DNA of 64,000 bases from Oscillibacter faecalis_A. GTDB taxonomy: Bacteria > Bacillota > Clostridia > Oscillospirales > Oscillospiraceae. Location: contig NZ_JARFXX010000010.1 in NCBI RefSeq assembly GCF_029218125.1, positions 1-64,000 of the forward strand. The letters are read 5' to 3'. Below, in pieces: positions 36,052 through 44,115 of the stretch (the first letter of the stretch is position 1; the number at the start of each line of letters is the position of its first letter). Made by a program: the position numbers and the translations under genes. The notes under the pieces were generated by a model. It did no database searches. It was not told the origin of the DNA and was given only the letters and a program-made list of their open reading frames with translations.

Positions 36052-36768
36052 TCAGCCGTCCCAACGCATATATCCTGCGGCGATCAACGCCGCCAACATC
36101 GTCTGGTAGTCCTCCCGCAGCAGGTTGACGGCCTCCTCCCCATTGGAAAGGAAACCGCACTCCACCAGCACGGCAGGCACGTTTACATGATTCATCAGAT
36201 AAATTCCATCGGAAATCCGCTTCGCTTCCTTTGGGCGATGCGTATTGATTTTCTCGTTCAGCAGCTCCTGCATCTGTCCCGCAAGGGCCTCTGCCCCCTC
36301 CTGCCGGTTCCAGAACACCTGCGCCCCATGTGTTACCGGTGATGAGGGCAGGCTGTTCTGATGAATGCTGAGCAGTACCGCACCGGGCGTCTGGTTCACC
36401 AGCGCCGCCCGGTTATGAATATCAGACACCTTACGCTGACGGAGCGTTGCAAGGCCGGAATCACAGACCATCACATCCTCACGCCGGGTCATTTCTGTCG
36501 GAACACCTAAAAATCGGAAAATTCCCTCCAAGCGCAAAGACACCGCCAGATTGATCCCACTTTCCTCCGTACCGTCATCCGCAACGGCACCGCCATCCTC
36601 CCCGCCATGGCCCGGGTCAATAATGACCACCCGTGCCTCCCCGTTCTCTACGCCAAACGTCTGCACGGGATATATGGAAAGTCCGGCCCACAGCAGCAGT
36701 GGAAGCAGCAAAAAGCCGCAGAAAAAAGCGGCGGGAATCAGTCTCCGTTTCCGAAGCAGCACAAACAC
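36052..36768 (-). CDS. cwlD: N-acetylmuramoyl-L-alanine amidase CwlD
   Basis: The 238-residue product has one N-terminal membrane anchor or signal and an amidase-3 domain with zinc-binding DPGHGGEDGG, SIHQNS and VECGFLSN. By length and by the DGIYLMNHVNVPAVLVECGF segment it matches CwlD, which makes muramic-delta-lactam in the spore cortex, a mark needed for germination. The start may be GTG 36768 or GTG 36762. It heads the cwlD-radA pair. Confidence 0.88.
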   Translation of the reverse strand: MFVLLRKRRLIPAAFFCGFLLLPLLLWAGLSIYPVQTFGVENGEARVVIIDPGHGGEDGGAVADDGTEESGINLAVSLRLEGIFRFLGVPTEMTRREDVMVCDSGLATLRQRKVSDIHNRAALVNQTPGAVLLSIHQNSLPSSPVTHGAQVFWNRQEGAEALAGQMQELLNEKINTHRPKEAKRISDGIYLMNHVNVPAVLVECGFLSNGEEAVNLLREDYQTMLAALIAAGYMRWDG

Positions 36769-36818
36769 ACCTCATCACCTCGTACAAGGCTATGTGCGGG
36801 TGCTTATCCATTATGTTG

Positions 36819-36847
36819 ATTATAACGTTTTTTCGTCAGGAAAGCAA
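36819..36847 (-). promoter_or_regulatory. Promoter of cwlD-radA (sigma-A type)
   Basis: Minus-strand TTGCTT (36842-36847), 17 bases and TATAAT (36819-36824). A vegetative promoter before a sporulation amidase gene may mainly serve radA. Confidence 0.65.
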
Positions 36848-36928
36848 GCGCACTTCCAAACACCGCCGCATAGGATGGAACACGCGCATCCCGCGCACTA
36901 TCCTATTCAAGAAGGGAGTCATCCCATT

Positions 36929-37381
36929 ATGGAGAAACCCGATATGAAGCCTGCCGCCTGCGAAGCGGGTCAGGGTGCCTTGCCCGCCTGTGCGCCGCTG
37001 GCTTTCCCATATATTCCCATGCAGGGAAATAACCCCACACGCTTCAATCGAACAGAGGCTCTGAAAACCGGAACACTATTCCCCGGCCTCGACCTGCCTT
37101 TCAAGGCGGCGATTCAAGCAAGAACGCAGCTTCCGAACACGGCTCTGGTCGAGCTGATGGCGCTGGACTTTGCCGTAAAAGAACTGAACCTCTATCTCGA
37201 TACACATCCGCAGGATCAGGAGGCTCTGAGCCTCTACGCCTCCTATATCAAGCTTGCCCAAGAGGGACACGAAAAATATATCAGCCAATATGGCCCGCTG
37301 ACCAGTGAAAATCTGGTTCTGTCCGAAGGCTACACTTGGCTCAATGATCCGTGGCCTTGGGAGTTAGGAGGGAATGACTGA
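36929..37381 (+). CDS. cotJAB: Fused spore-coat proteins CotJA-CotJB
   Basis: One 150-residue frame holds two families that are usually separate genes. Residues about 24-58 (LAFPYIPMQ, RFNRTEALKTGTLFPGLDLPF) are CotJA; residues about 67-150 (LVELMALDFAVKELNLYLDTHP, EGHEKYISQYGPLT, DPWPWELGG) are CotJB. No stop or ribosome site separates them. The start at 36929 follows AAGGGAG. Upstream, ATAGGAT and ATCCTAT (36870-36906) bracket a stem in the leader. Its TGA overlaps the cotJC ATG. Confidence 0.88.
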   Translation: MEKPDMKPAACEAGQGALPACAPLAFPYIPMQGNNPTRFNRTEALKTGTLFPGLDLPFKAAIQARTQLPNTALVELMALDFAVKELNLYLDTHPQDQEALSLYASYIKLAQEGHEKYISQYGPLTSENLVLSEGYTWLNDPWPWELGGND

Positions 37382-37977
37382 TGTTTGTTTATGAAAAAAA
37401 GCTGCAATACCCGGTAAAGGTTGCAACACCGAATCCCAAGCTCGCCGCTGTGATCATTTCGCAGTATGGTGGCCCAGATGGCGAGCTGGGCGCTTCCCTG
37501 CGCTATCTTTCCCAGCGCTACTCCATGCCCTATCCCGAGCTCAAGGGTCTGCTGACCGATATCGGCACAGAGGAGCTGGGACATTTGGAAATAGTAGGTG
37601 CATTGGTCCATCAGTTGACCCGAAATCTGACCGAGGAGCAAATCCGAACCGCCGGGTTTGACACGTACTTCGTGGACCACACCACCGGTGTATTCCCGCA
37701 GTTTGCCTCCGGCTACCCCTGGTCCGCCGCAACAATGCAGGTCACCGGCGATACCATCGCCGATTTGACTGAGGACCTTGCAGCAGAACAGAAGGCCCGC
37801 GTAACGTATGACAACATTCTCCGTCTTTCCGATGACCCGGATGTCAATGACGTCATCAAGTTCCTGCGTGCCCGTGAGATCGTGCACTTCCAGCGTTTCG
37901 GCGAAGCACTGCAGTTAGCGAAGGACCGCTTGGATCAAAAGAATGTCTACTATCTCAATCCCAGCTTCGACAAATAA
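37381..37977 (+). CDS. cotJC: Spore-coat protein CotJC, manganese-catalase family
   Basis: The 198-residue product is a manganese-catalase-like four-helix protein with Glu/His metal-site motifs TEELGHLEIV and REIVHFQRFGE. In Bacillus CotJC joins the coat with CotJA and CotJB; catalase activity is plausible but not shown for this protein. Its ATG overlaps the stop of the fused cotJA-cotJB gene. Confidence 0.93.
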   Translation: MFVYEKKLQYPVKVATPNPKLAAVIISQYGGPDGELGASLRYLSQRYSMPYPELKGLLTDIGTEELGHLEIVGALVHQLTRNLTEEQIRTAGFDTYFVDHTTGVFPQFASGYPWSAATMQVTGDTIADLTEDLAAEQKARVTYDNILRLSDDPDVNDVIKFLRAREIVHFQRFGEALQLAKDRLDQKNVYYLNPSFDK

Positions 37978-37978
37978 C

Positions 37979-38018
37979 AAACAGCCCCGCCGCTTCTTTC
38001 GAACGGCGGGGCTTGTTT
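37979..38018. terminator. Bidirectional terminator between cotJC and the CoA-transferase gene
   Basis: AGCCCCGCCG (37983-37992) pairs with CGGCGGGGCT (38004-38013), followed by TGTTT on the plus strand. Both genes end here. Confidence 0.75.
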
Positions 38019-38024
38019 ATAAAC

Positions 38025-39368
38025 TCAGCGCTTATTGGACTGTCTCCAAATGTGCATCTGCTGCGCGGACTGCACCAGTTCCTCTCTGAAGTCGGGATGT
38101 GCAATGCCGATCAGGGCTTCTGCGCGCTCCCAAGTGCTCAGGCCCTTCAGGTTCACCATACCGTACTCCGTAACGATATAATGGATGCTGGAACGGGGGT
38201 CCGTCACAATGGAGCCGTTAGTAAGTGTGGGAACGATACGGCTCTTGACAGTACCGTCCTTACCGGTCACTGTAGAGGACATGCAAATGAAGCTCTTACC
38301 GCCCTTGGAGAGATAAGCGCCCATCACGAAGTCCAGCTGGCCGCCGGTGCCGGAAATATGCTTGAGGCCGGCAGACTCGGCGTTTACCTGACCAAAGAGG
38401 TCCATATCCACCGCGTTGTTGATGGAAATAAAGTTATCCAGCTGCGCAATGACCTGAACGTCATTGGTGTAATCCACAGGCGCGGCCATGACATCAGGAT
38501 TCTCCTTGATGTAGTCATAGAGCTTCTGCGTACCGGCTGCAAAGGCATACACCTGACGGCCGCGGTCCAGCCGCTTGTTGAGGCCGGTGATCTTGCCCGC
38601 CTTCGCAATATCCACAAATGCGTCCACATACATCTCCGTATGCACGCCGAGATCCTTCAGATCGGATTCCGCAATGAGGGAGCCCACCGTATTCGGCATA
38701 CCGCCGATACCCAACTGCAGGCAGGCACCGTTGGGAATCTCGTTGACGATCATCTCGGCGACCTTCCGATCCACATCGGTGGGAGCACCGGAGGCACCCA
38801 TGCAGGCCACGGCGGGATCATCGCCCTCCACAACCATATCCACGTCACGAATGTTGATCTCCGTGCCGGTCAGGCCATAGACCCAAGGCATATTCTTATT
38901 TACTTCCACAATGATGGTCTTTGCGTGCTCCAGCATATCGCCCAGATGGGAAGCGGATACGGCAAAGCTGAAGTTGCCGTGAGCATCCATCGGCGTGACC
39001 TGAATCATCGCAACGTCCGTCTTGGCGTTTCCGTCACGATAGAAGCGGGGCAGTTCGGAATAACGCATGGGGCCAAAGAAGCCCATCCCCTTCGTGATGA
39101 TCTTCCGGTCAATGCCGCTGCAATGCCAGGAGTTCCAAGTAAAGTGGTCACCGGCGTCATCCGCCTTGCATACCTCGGGCATCCACATGGTCACGCCGCC
39201 GTGAATCTTTACGTCAAACAGCTCGTCCTTACGGGCAGCCAGCGCCTTATCCAGCGCCACCGGCTGATTACAGCACCAGCCATAATCCACCCAGTCACCG
39301 GATTTGACAACCTTCACCGCCTCATCGGCAGTTGTCAGCTTTTGCTGATACATTTCCTGTACAGTCAT
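38025..39368 (-). CDS. Acyl-CoA:acetate CoA-transferase (butyryl- or 4-hydroxybutyryl-CoA type)
   Basis: A 447-residue member of the acetyl-CoA hydrolase/transferase family. It has the N-terminal GVTMWMPEV region, GLTGTEINIRDVD, LQLGIGGMPN and HTEMYVDAF, whose Glu I take as the probable CoA-carrying residue by recall of 4-hydroxybutyrate CoA-transferase, then SGTGGQLDF. Relatives in gut clostridia make butyrate from butyryl-CoA and acetate; sequence alone does not separate that from 4-hydroxybutyrate or propionate use. The start is ATG 39368, eight bases after GGAGG. It is monocistronic. Confidence 0.85.
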   Translation of the reverse strand: MTVQEMYQQKLTTADEAVKVVKSGDWVDYGWCCNQPVALDKALAARKDELFDVKIHGGVTMWMPEVCKADDAGDHFTWNSWHCSGIDRKIITKGMGFFGPMRYSELPRFYRDGNAKTDVAMIQVTPMDAHGNFSFAVSASHLGDMLEHAKTIIVEVNKNMPWVYGLTGTEINIRDVDMVVEGDDPAVACMGASGAPTDVDRKVAEMIVNEIPNGACLQLGIGGMPNTVGSLIAESDLKDLGVHTEMYVDAFVDIAKAGKITGLNKRLDRGRQVYAFAAGTQKLYDYIKENPDVMAAPVDYTNDVQVIAQLDNFISINNAVDMDLFGQVNAESAGLKHISGTGGQLDFVMGAYLSKGGKSFICMSSTVTGKDGTVKSRIVPTLTNGSIVTDPRSSIHYIVTEYGMVNLKGLSTWERAEALIGIAHPDFREELVQSAQQMHIWRQSNKR

Positions 39369-39422
39369 TGTCATAACCTCCATATTCTTCTGCATAGATT
39401 CGCAAGATACTTCATCGTTAAA

Positions 39423-39451
39423 ATCTTATCATATCATCAAACATATTGCAA
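39423..39451 (-). promoter_or_regulatory. Promoter of the CoA-transferase gene
   Basis: Minus-strand TTGCAA (39446-39451), 17 bases and TAAGAT (39423-39428). Confidence 0.65.
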
Positions 39452-39457
39452 GCAAAA

Positions 39458-39483
39458 CGTGAAAAAAATAACAATATTTCACG
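39458..39483. promoter_or_regulatory. Inverted repeat just upstream of the CoA-transferase promoter
   Basis: CGTGAAA (39458-39464) and TTTCACG (39477-39483) flank 12 A/T-rich bases, six bases upstream of the -35 box. It could bind a dimeric regulator. It is not the TTAA-centred Rex site known in clostridia. Confidence 0.4.
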
Positions 39484-39536
39484 AGTGCTCTCTGCCCATA
39501 TCAATACTGCGTTTTTTGTATATATTGGGCAAACAT

Positions 39537-39573
39537 AAAAAGGCGGCTTTCCCTATATGGGAAAGCCGCTTTT
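39537..39573 (-). terminator. Terminator after ispH-rpsA
   Basis: AAAAGGCGGCTTTCCC and its exact complement enclose TATAT, with T residues following on the minus strand. Confidence 0.88.
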
Positions 39574-39584
39574 CTTAAATCGGA

Positions 39585-41534
39585 TTACTCCTCAACAGCC
39601 TCATCATCGGCGGCGGGAGTCAGCAGAGCACGGATGGACAGGGAGATTTTCTTCTTCTCCTCATCAATGGCCGTGATCTTTGCCTCAACGATCTGGCCCT
39701 CAGAGAGTACATCCTCGGGCTTCTCGATACGGTGATCGGCAATCTGGGAAATGTGAATCAGGCCGTCAACGCCGGGAACCACCTCGGCAAAGGCACCGAA
39801 GGGCATCAGCTTGACAACACGGACCTCGGCCACATCGCCGACGCCGTACTTATTCATGAACACCTGCCAGGGATCGACGCTGTGATCCTTCGCGCCCAGA
39901 GAAATCTTGTGCTTCTCGGGATCAAAGGAGATGACATACACATCCATGGTGTCGCCAACCTTGCAGATCTCGGCGGGGTTCTTGATACGGCTCCAAGACA
40001 GCTCGGAGATGTGAACCATACCGTCCACGCCGCCGATATCCACAAACACACCGTAGCTGGTCATGGACTTCACGGTGCCGGTATAGTGCTTACCGACCTC
40101 GATGCTGCTCCAGATGGCCTCCTGAGCCGCCTTGCGGGCCTCATCGGTGACGCTGCGGATAGAACCGACCACGCGGCGGCGGGCACGGTTGACCTCCGTA
40201 ATGCGAAGCTGAACCTTCTGGCCCTTCATGGCAGAGAGGTCGGCGCCGCGGGGCTGGCCGCTCTGAGAAGCGGGAACAAACACCCGGATGCCCTTGACAG
40301 ACACCACGATGCCGCCCTTGTTCTCCTCCGTAACAGTGCCCTCCAGCACGGTCTTCTCCTCAACAGCGGTCTCGATATTCTCCCAGATCTTCTGGGCGTC
40401 CAGACGCTTCTTGGACAGCTCTGCATAGCCCTCCACATCATTGACGCGGACAACATAGGTCTCGACCTCGTCGCCCACCTTCAAAACGTCCTCGGGCTTG
40501 ACATTGGGATCGTCGCTCAGCTCACTGAGCTTGATGTACGCATACTGCTTGGCACCAACATCCACCTGAACCTCAGTGGGAGTAATGCCCGTTACAATGC
40601 CGGTTACCTTCTCTCCTGTATTTAAAGTTTTGAAAGACTGATTCAGTAATTCCTCAAAGGACTCTTCCATGCCTTCCGTGGCCTTGATTTCTTCGCTCAT
40701 CGTTGTTTTTACCTCCTTAATGATGCCCGCCGGTGTGGATGCGCCGGCCGTAAGTCCCGCAAGTGCACAGCCCGCAAAATCTGCCGCAGACAGCTCGTCC
40801 GCCCCCTCAATTTGAAGAACGCGTGAACAATTCTGCCGGCATATCTCTGCCAAATGCTGTGTATTTGCACTTTTACGGTCGCCAACCACTACCATCACAT
40901 CCACCTTTGCGGCAATATCCGCCGCCTCGGTCTGACGCTTACGCGTAGCATAACATATTGTATCAAATATTTTCACATTTGTACACTGTTTTTTTAGGAT
41001 TTTGCAGGAAGTTTCAAAAAGTTCACGAATACAGGTTGTCTGCGCCACCACCGTCACGGGTACGGACACATCAAAATCAGCGCCCTTGAGCCATTGCGTC
41101 AGCTCCTCCGGCCCCTGAAAGATCAGCGGATGGGCGCACCAGCTTGCCTCTCCCACCACCTCCGGGTGATGGGGCTCACCAATAATAATGACCTGACGCC
41201 CCTCCTGCTCGGCCTTGGATACCAGTTCCTGTATCCGAATCACGTTGGGGCAGGTGGCGTTTACACAGTGGACGCCCTGCCGCTCCAATGCGTCCAATAC
41301 GCTCTTTAATTCTCCGTGGGAGCGAATCACCACCGTATCTCCGACTCCCAGCGTCTCCCGCTCCGTGGTCTTTTTGATGCCCCGGTCCGCAAGGTCACGC
41401 ACCACATGGGCGTTGTGAATCAGGTCTCCCAGCATCCAGCAGCCGCCCGTCTCCGCCGCGGTCCGCTGCGCCAACTCCACAGCGCGCTTCACGCCATAGC
41501 AAAAACCGGCGCTTTCCGCTAAAATCACCTGCAT
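39585..41534 (-). CDS. ispH-rpsA: Fused HMBPP reductase (IspH) and ribosomal protein S1
   Basis: A 649-residue fusion known in clostridia. Residues 1-278 are IspH, the last MEP-pathway enzyme, with iron-sulfur ligands Cys12 (GFCYGVKRA), Cys95 (NATCPN) and Cys194 (DTICYATRKR). From about residue 305 come four S1 repeats; the third (TSYGVFVDIGGVDGMVHISELSW) and fourth (FGAFAEVVPGVDGLIHISQ) are the most canonical. The protein ends in an acidic tail. The ATG overlaps the plsC stop by 10 bases. Residue 279 is a Met behind a perfect ribosome site (see separate entry). The gene ties isoprenoid synthesis to translation; the reason is unknown. Confidence 0.95.
   Translation of the reverse strand: MQVILAESAGFCYGVKRAVELAQRTAAETGGCWMLGDLIHNAHVVRDLADRGIKKTTERETLGVGDTVVIRSHGELKSVLDALERQGVHCVNATCPNVIRIQELVSKAEQEGRQVIIIGEPHHPEVVGEASWCAHPLIFQGPEELTQWLKGADFDVSVPVTVVAQTTCIRELFETSCKILKKQCTNVKIFDTICYATRKRQTEAADIAAKVDVMVVVGDRKSANTQHLAEICRQNCSRVLQIEGADELSAADFAGCALAGLTAGASTPAGIIKEVKTTMSEEIKATEGMEESFEELLNQSFKTLNTGEKVTGIVTGITPTEVQVDVGAKQYAYIKLSELSDDPNVKPEDVLKVGDEVETYVVRVNDVEGYAELSKKRLDAQKIWENIETAVEEKTVLEGTVTEENKGGIVVSVKGIRVFVPASQSGQPRGADLSAMKGQKVQLRITEVNRARRRVVGSIRSVTDEARKAAQEAIWSSIEVGKHYTGTVKSMTSYGVFVDIGGVDGMVHISELSWSRIKNPAEICKVGDTMDVYVISFDPEKHKISLGAKDHSVDPWQVFMNKYGVGDVAEVRVVKLMPFGAFAEVVPGVDGLIHISQIADHRIEKPEDVLSEGQIVEAKITAIDEEKKKISLSIRALLTPAADDEAVEE
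40698..40718 (-). promoter_or_regulatory. Internal ribosome binding site and ATG at the IspH-S1 junction
   Basis: Within the fused gene AAGGAGG (40712-40718) stands 11 bases before an in-frame ATG (40698-40700) that begins MSEEIKATEG, exactly at the domain border. The Shine-Dalgarno match is as good as any in the window. It would yield a 371-residue free S1 protein. Confidence 0.65.
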
Positions 41535-42184
41535 AACGGCTTGCCTCCCACCTGCTGACCGCCCAGCGCATAGGCCCGGCGCAACAGTTCATCCGCGATC
41601 GCCTGCATTTCCTCCGCCGTACCGTGGCGGCCGGTAACACTGGGCGTATAAGGCTCCCCAATGATAATACGCGTCCGGTGGAACAGCTTTTTTTCTCCGT
41701 CCATAAACACTGGCACAAACACAGCCCCGGTACGCACGCCGATCACCGCCGCACCGCTGTGTGCATGGGCCGGAAGCCCGTCTGCCTTGCCGATGCCGTC
41801 GCGAATGACCGTTCCCTCCGGAAAAATCAGGAGATTTTGCCCGTCACGAATGGATTGAATGGCGGTTTTCACCGCCTGAATATCCGCGCCGCCCCGTTTC
41901 ACGGGAAAGGCACCGCCAACACGAATGGCCCAGTTTAAAACAGGATTTCGGAACAACTCCTCCTTCCCCATAACCCGGAGCCGGTAGTCCCTTGGCAGCG
42001 CTGTTGCCAGCAAAATTGGGTCCCAATTACTGGAATGGTTCGCCACCAACAATGCACCGTGACGCGGAAGATACTCCAATCCCTGCACGGATACAGGGTG
42101 CAGCAAGCGTGAGATCAGCAGGGCCACTGTAAAAATCAGATTGAAGAACAGCCCGAAGGGCTCAATCACCTTGGCATTCTTCAT
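41525..42184 (-). CDS. plsC: 1-acyl-sn-glycerol-3-phosphate acyltransferase
   Basis: Adds the second acyl chain in phosphatidic acid synthesis. The 219-residue product has a hydrophobic N-terminus, the H-x4-D motif NHSSNWDP (His50, Asp55), RVGGAFPVKRGG and FPEGT at 121-125. It is coupled to cmk upstream (four-base overlap) and to ispH-rpsA downstream, the common clostridial order cmk-plsC-ispH. Confidence 0.92.
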   Translation of the reverse strand: MKNAKVIEPFGLFFNLIFTVALLISRLLHPVSVQGLEYLPRHGALLVANHSSNWDPILLATALPRDYRLRVMGKEELFRNPVLNWAIRVGGAFPVKRGGADIQAVKTAIQSIRDGQNLLIFPEGTVIRDGIGKADGLPAHAHSGAAVIGVRTGAVFVPVFMDGEKKLFHRTRIIIGEPYTPSVTGRHGTAEEMQAIADELLRRAYALGGQQVGGKPLCR

Positions 42185-42855
42185 CCCGCGGTCCTCTCCC
42201 GGATGATTTTGAGCAGTGCCTCACGGCTCTGCCCGAAATCCAGCTCCGTTGTATCCAGTAAAACTGCGTCCTCCGCCTTCCGCAGCGGTGCGGCAGCCCG
42301 GTGAGAATCGTTATAATCCCGCTGACGCATTTCCTCCAGCACCGTTTCAAAGGACTGAGGCGTTCCTCTCTCCTCCAGCTCACGGCAGCGCCGACGGGCC
42401 CGCTCCTCCAGTGATGCTGTGAGGAAAATTTTCACCGTTGCGTCCGGGAGCACCACGGTTCCGATATCCCGGCCATCCATGACCACGTTGTTCTCCCGGG
42501 CCAGCTTCCGCTGCATTTCAAGCAAATGCGCCCGGACCGCCGGATGGGCCGAAACTGCCGAGGCGTACAGCGAGGTTTCAGGCAGGCGTATCTGCTCCGT
42601 CACATCCTTACCGTTCAAGGTCATGTGCTGAAGCCCGTCCGCCCCATAGCACAACCCGATCTCTAAATCCGGCAGCATCGCCGCCACCGCAGCAGCGTCC
42701 TTCGGGTCCCGCTTATTGACAAGCGCGGCATAGCCAATGGTGCGGTAGATTGCTCCGGTGTCCACATATAAATAATCCAGCTCCTTGGAAACACTTTTCG
42801 CCAGTGTGCTTTTCCCCGCGCCGGAGGGCCCGTCAATCGCAATACTGATACTCAA
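42181..42855 (-). CDS. cmk: Cytidylate kinase
   Basis: Phosphorylates CMP and dCMP. The 224-residue product has P-loop GPSGAGKST at 9-17, DTGAIYRTIGYA, the NMP-binding segment VVMDGRDIGTVVLPDA and LEERARRR. Its stop overlaps plsC. Confidence 0.95.
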   Translation of the reverse strand: MSISIAIDGPSGAGKSTLAKSVSKELDYLYVDTGAIYRTIGYAALVNKRDPKDAAAVAAMLPDLEIGLCYGADGLQHMTLNGKDVTEQIRLPETSLYASAVSAHPAVRAHLLEMQRKLARENNVVMDGRDIGTVVLPDATVKIFLTASLEERARRRCRELEERGTPQSFETVLEEMRQRDYNDSHRAAAPLRKAEDAVLLDTTELDFGQSREALLKIIRERTAG

Positions 42856-42870
42856 TGAACTTCTCTCCTT

Positions 42871-44115
42871 TTATTTTGCAGCGTCCGCTGCGGATAAACC
42901 GGCGACATAGCCGGTGGACCATGCGATCTGCAAGTTAAATCCGCCGGTATACGCATCCACATCCAGCAGTTCGCCCGCAAAGAACAATCCCTTTACACGC
43001 TTTGATTCCATTGTCTTTGGGTCAACCTCGCCGATTTTGACTCCTCCGGAGGTCACGATGGCGTCCGCCACCGGGCAGGGGCCTGTAATCTCCACTGGAA
43101 AATGCTTCAACGTTTCCAAAAGTGACATCCGCTGTTCCTTTGTAACGTCATGTACCTTTTGGCGTCCGGGGATACCGGACAGCTCAACCGCCACCGGAAT
43201 CAGCTTCTGCGGCAGCAGATCATCCAAGGCATTCTGAAAGTCAGAATTGGCATATTTCGCAAAGTCCGACAGCAGCCGCTTATCCAACTGTGAAGACTCC
43301 AAAGCCGGTTTCAGGTCAATGGACAGCCGATAGCGCTTCTTATCAAAATGCCGCATATGAGCGGAGGCCGACAGAATCAGCGGCCCGCTGACGCCAAAAT
43401 GGGTGAACAGCAGCTCTCCGAAATCCGTATACAGCTTCTTGTCATTTTCAAATACGGTCAGTCCCACATTCCGCAGGCTCAAGCCCTGCAGCCGCACACA
43501 GGGGATACCCGGCACCACAATACCCTGCAGAGGCACCAGTGATCCTCGCAGTGGCGTTACCGTATGCCCGGCCTCCGCCGCCATGCGGTGACCGTCCCCG
43601 GTAGAGCCGGTGGCGGGATAGCTGACGCCGCCGGTGGCCAACACCACTGCCGCCACCGGATAGAATTGCCGCTCTCCCCTTACGCCCTGAATTGCTCCGT
43701 TTTCGATTTCAAGCGCCTCTGCGCGGTCCCGGACGAGCTTCACCCGCAGCGCTTTGAGCCGCCGCTCCAAGGCCGCGCTGATGTCGAACGCCCGGTCACT
43801 GACCGGGAACACGCGGTTTCCCCGCTCCGTTTTCAGCGGAACGCCGAGCTTTTCAAAAAAGGCCATGGTATCCGCGCTGGAAAACCGGGAAAACACGCTG
43901 TAGAGGAACTTGCCGTTCTTCGGAATATTGTTCAGCAACTCCTCATTGCTGCTGTTGTTCGTCACGTTGCAACGGCCCTTGCCGGTAATGTTCAGTTTTT
44001 TTCCCAAGCGCTCATTCGGCTCCAGCAGCGTCACATGGCCGCCGTTTTCCGCCGCAGAAATGGCCGCCATCATACCGGCGGCGCCGCCGCCGACCACGAT
44101 TATCTCTCTACTCAT
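42871..44115 (-). CDS. YhiN/HI0933-family flavoprotein
   Basis: A 414-residue FAD-dependent oxidoreductase-like protein with N-terminal dinucleotide motif VVGGGAAGMMAA, ITGKGRCNVTN, VVLATGGVSYPATGSTGDG and the C-terminal TSGGVKIGEVDPKTMESK and GELLDVDAYTGGFNLQIAWSTG segments. The family is widely conserved; its reaction is not settled. The start overlaps the rpiR stop, and ATGs at 44118 and 44115 are both possible; the second has better ribosome-site spacing. Confidence 0.88.
   Translation of the reverse strand: MSREIIVVGGGAAGMMAAISAAENGGHVTLLEPNERLGKKLNITGKGRCNVTNNSSNEELLNNIPKNGKFLYSVFSRFSSADTMAFFEKLGVPLKTERGNRVFPVSDRAFDISAALERRLKALRVKLVRDRAEALEIENGAIQGVRGERQFYPVAAVVLATGGVSYPATGSTGDGHRMAAEAGHTVTPLRGSLVPLQGIVVPGIPCVRLQGLSLRNVGLTVFENDKKLYTDFGELLFTHFGVSGPLILSASAHMRHFDKKRYRLSIDLKPALESSQLDKRLLSDFAKYANSDFQNALDDLLPQKLIPVAVELSGIPGRQKVHDVTKEQRMSLLETLKHFPVEITGPCPVADAIVTSGGVKIGEVDPKTMESKRVKGLFFAGELLDVDAYTGGFNLQIAWSTGYVAGLSAADAAK

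Noticed and set aside
36870..36906. A sigma-E promoter before the cotJ genes (CATAGGAT)
   Set aside because: No -35 match at the required distance; the bases are better explained as an arm of an inverted repeat.
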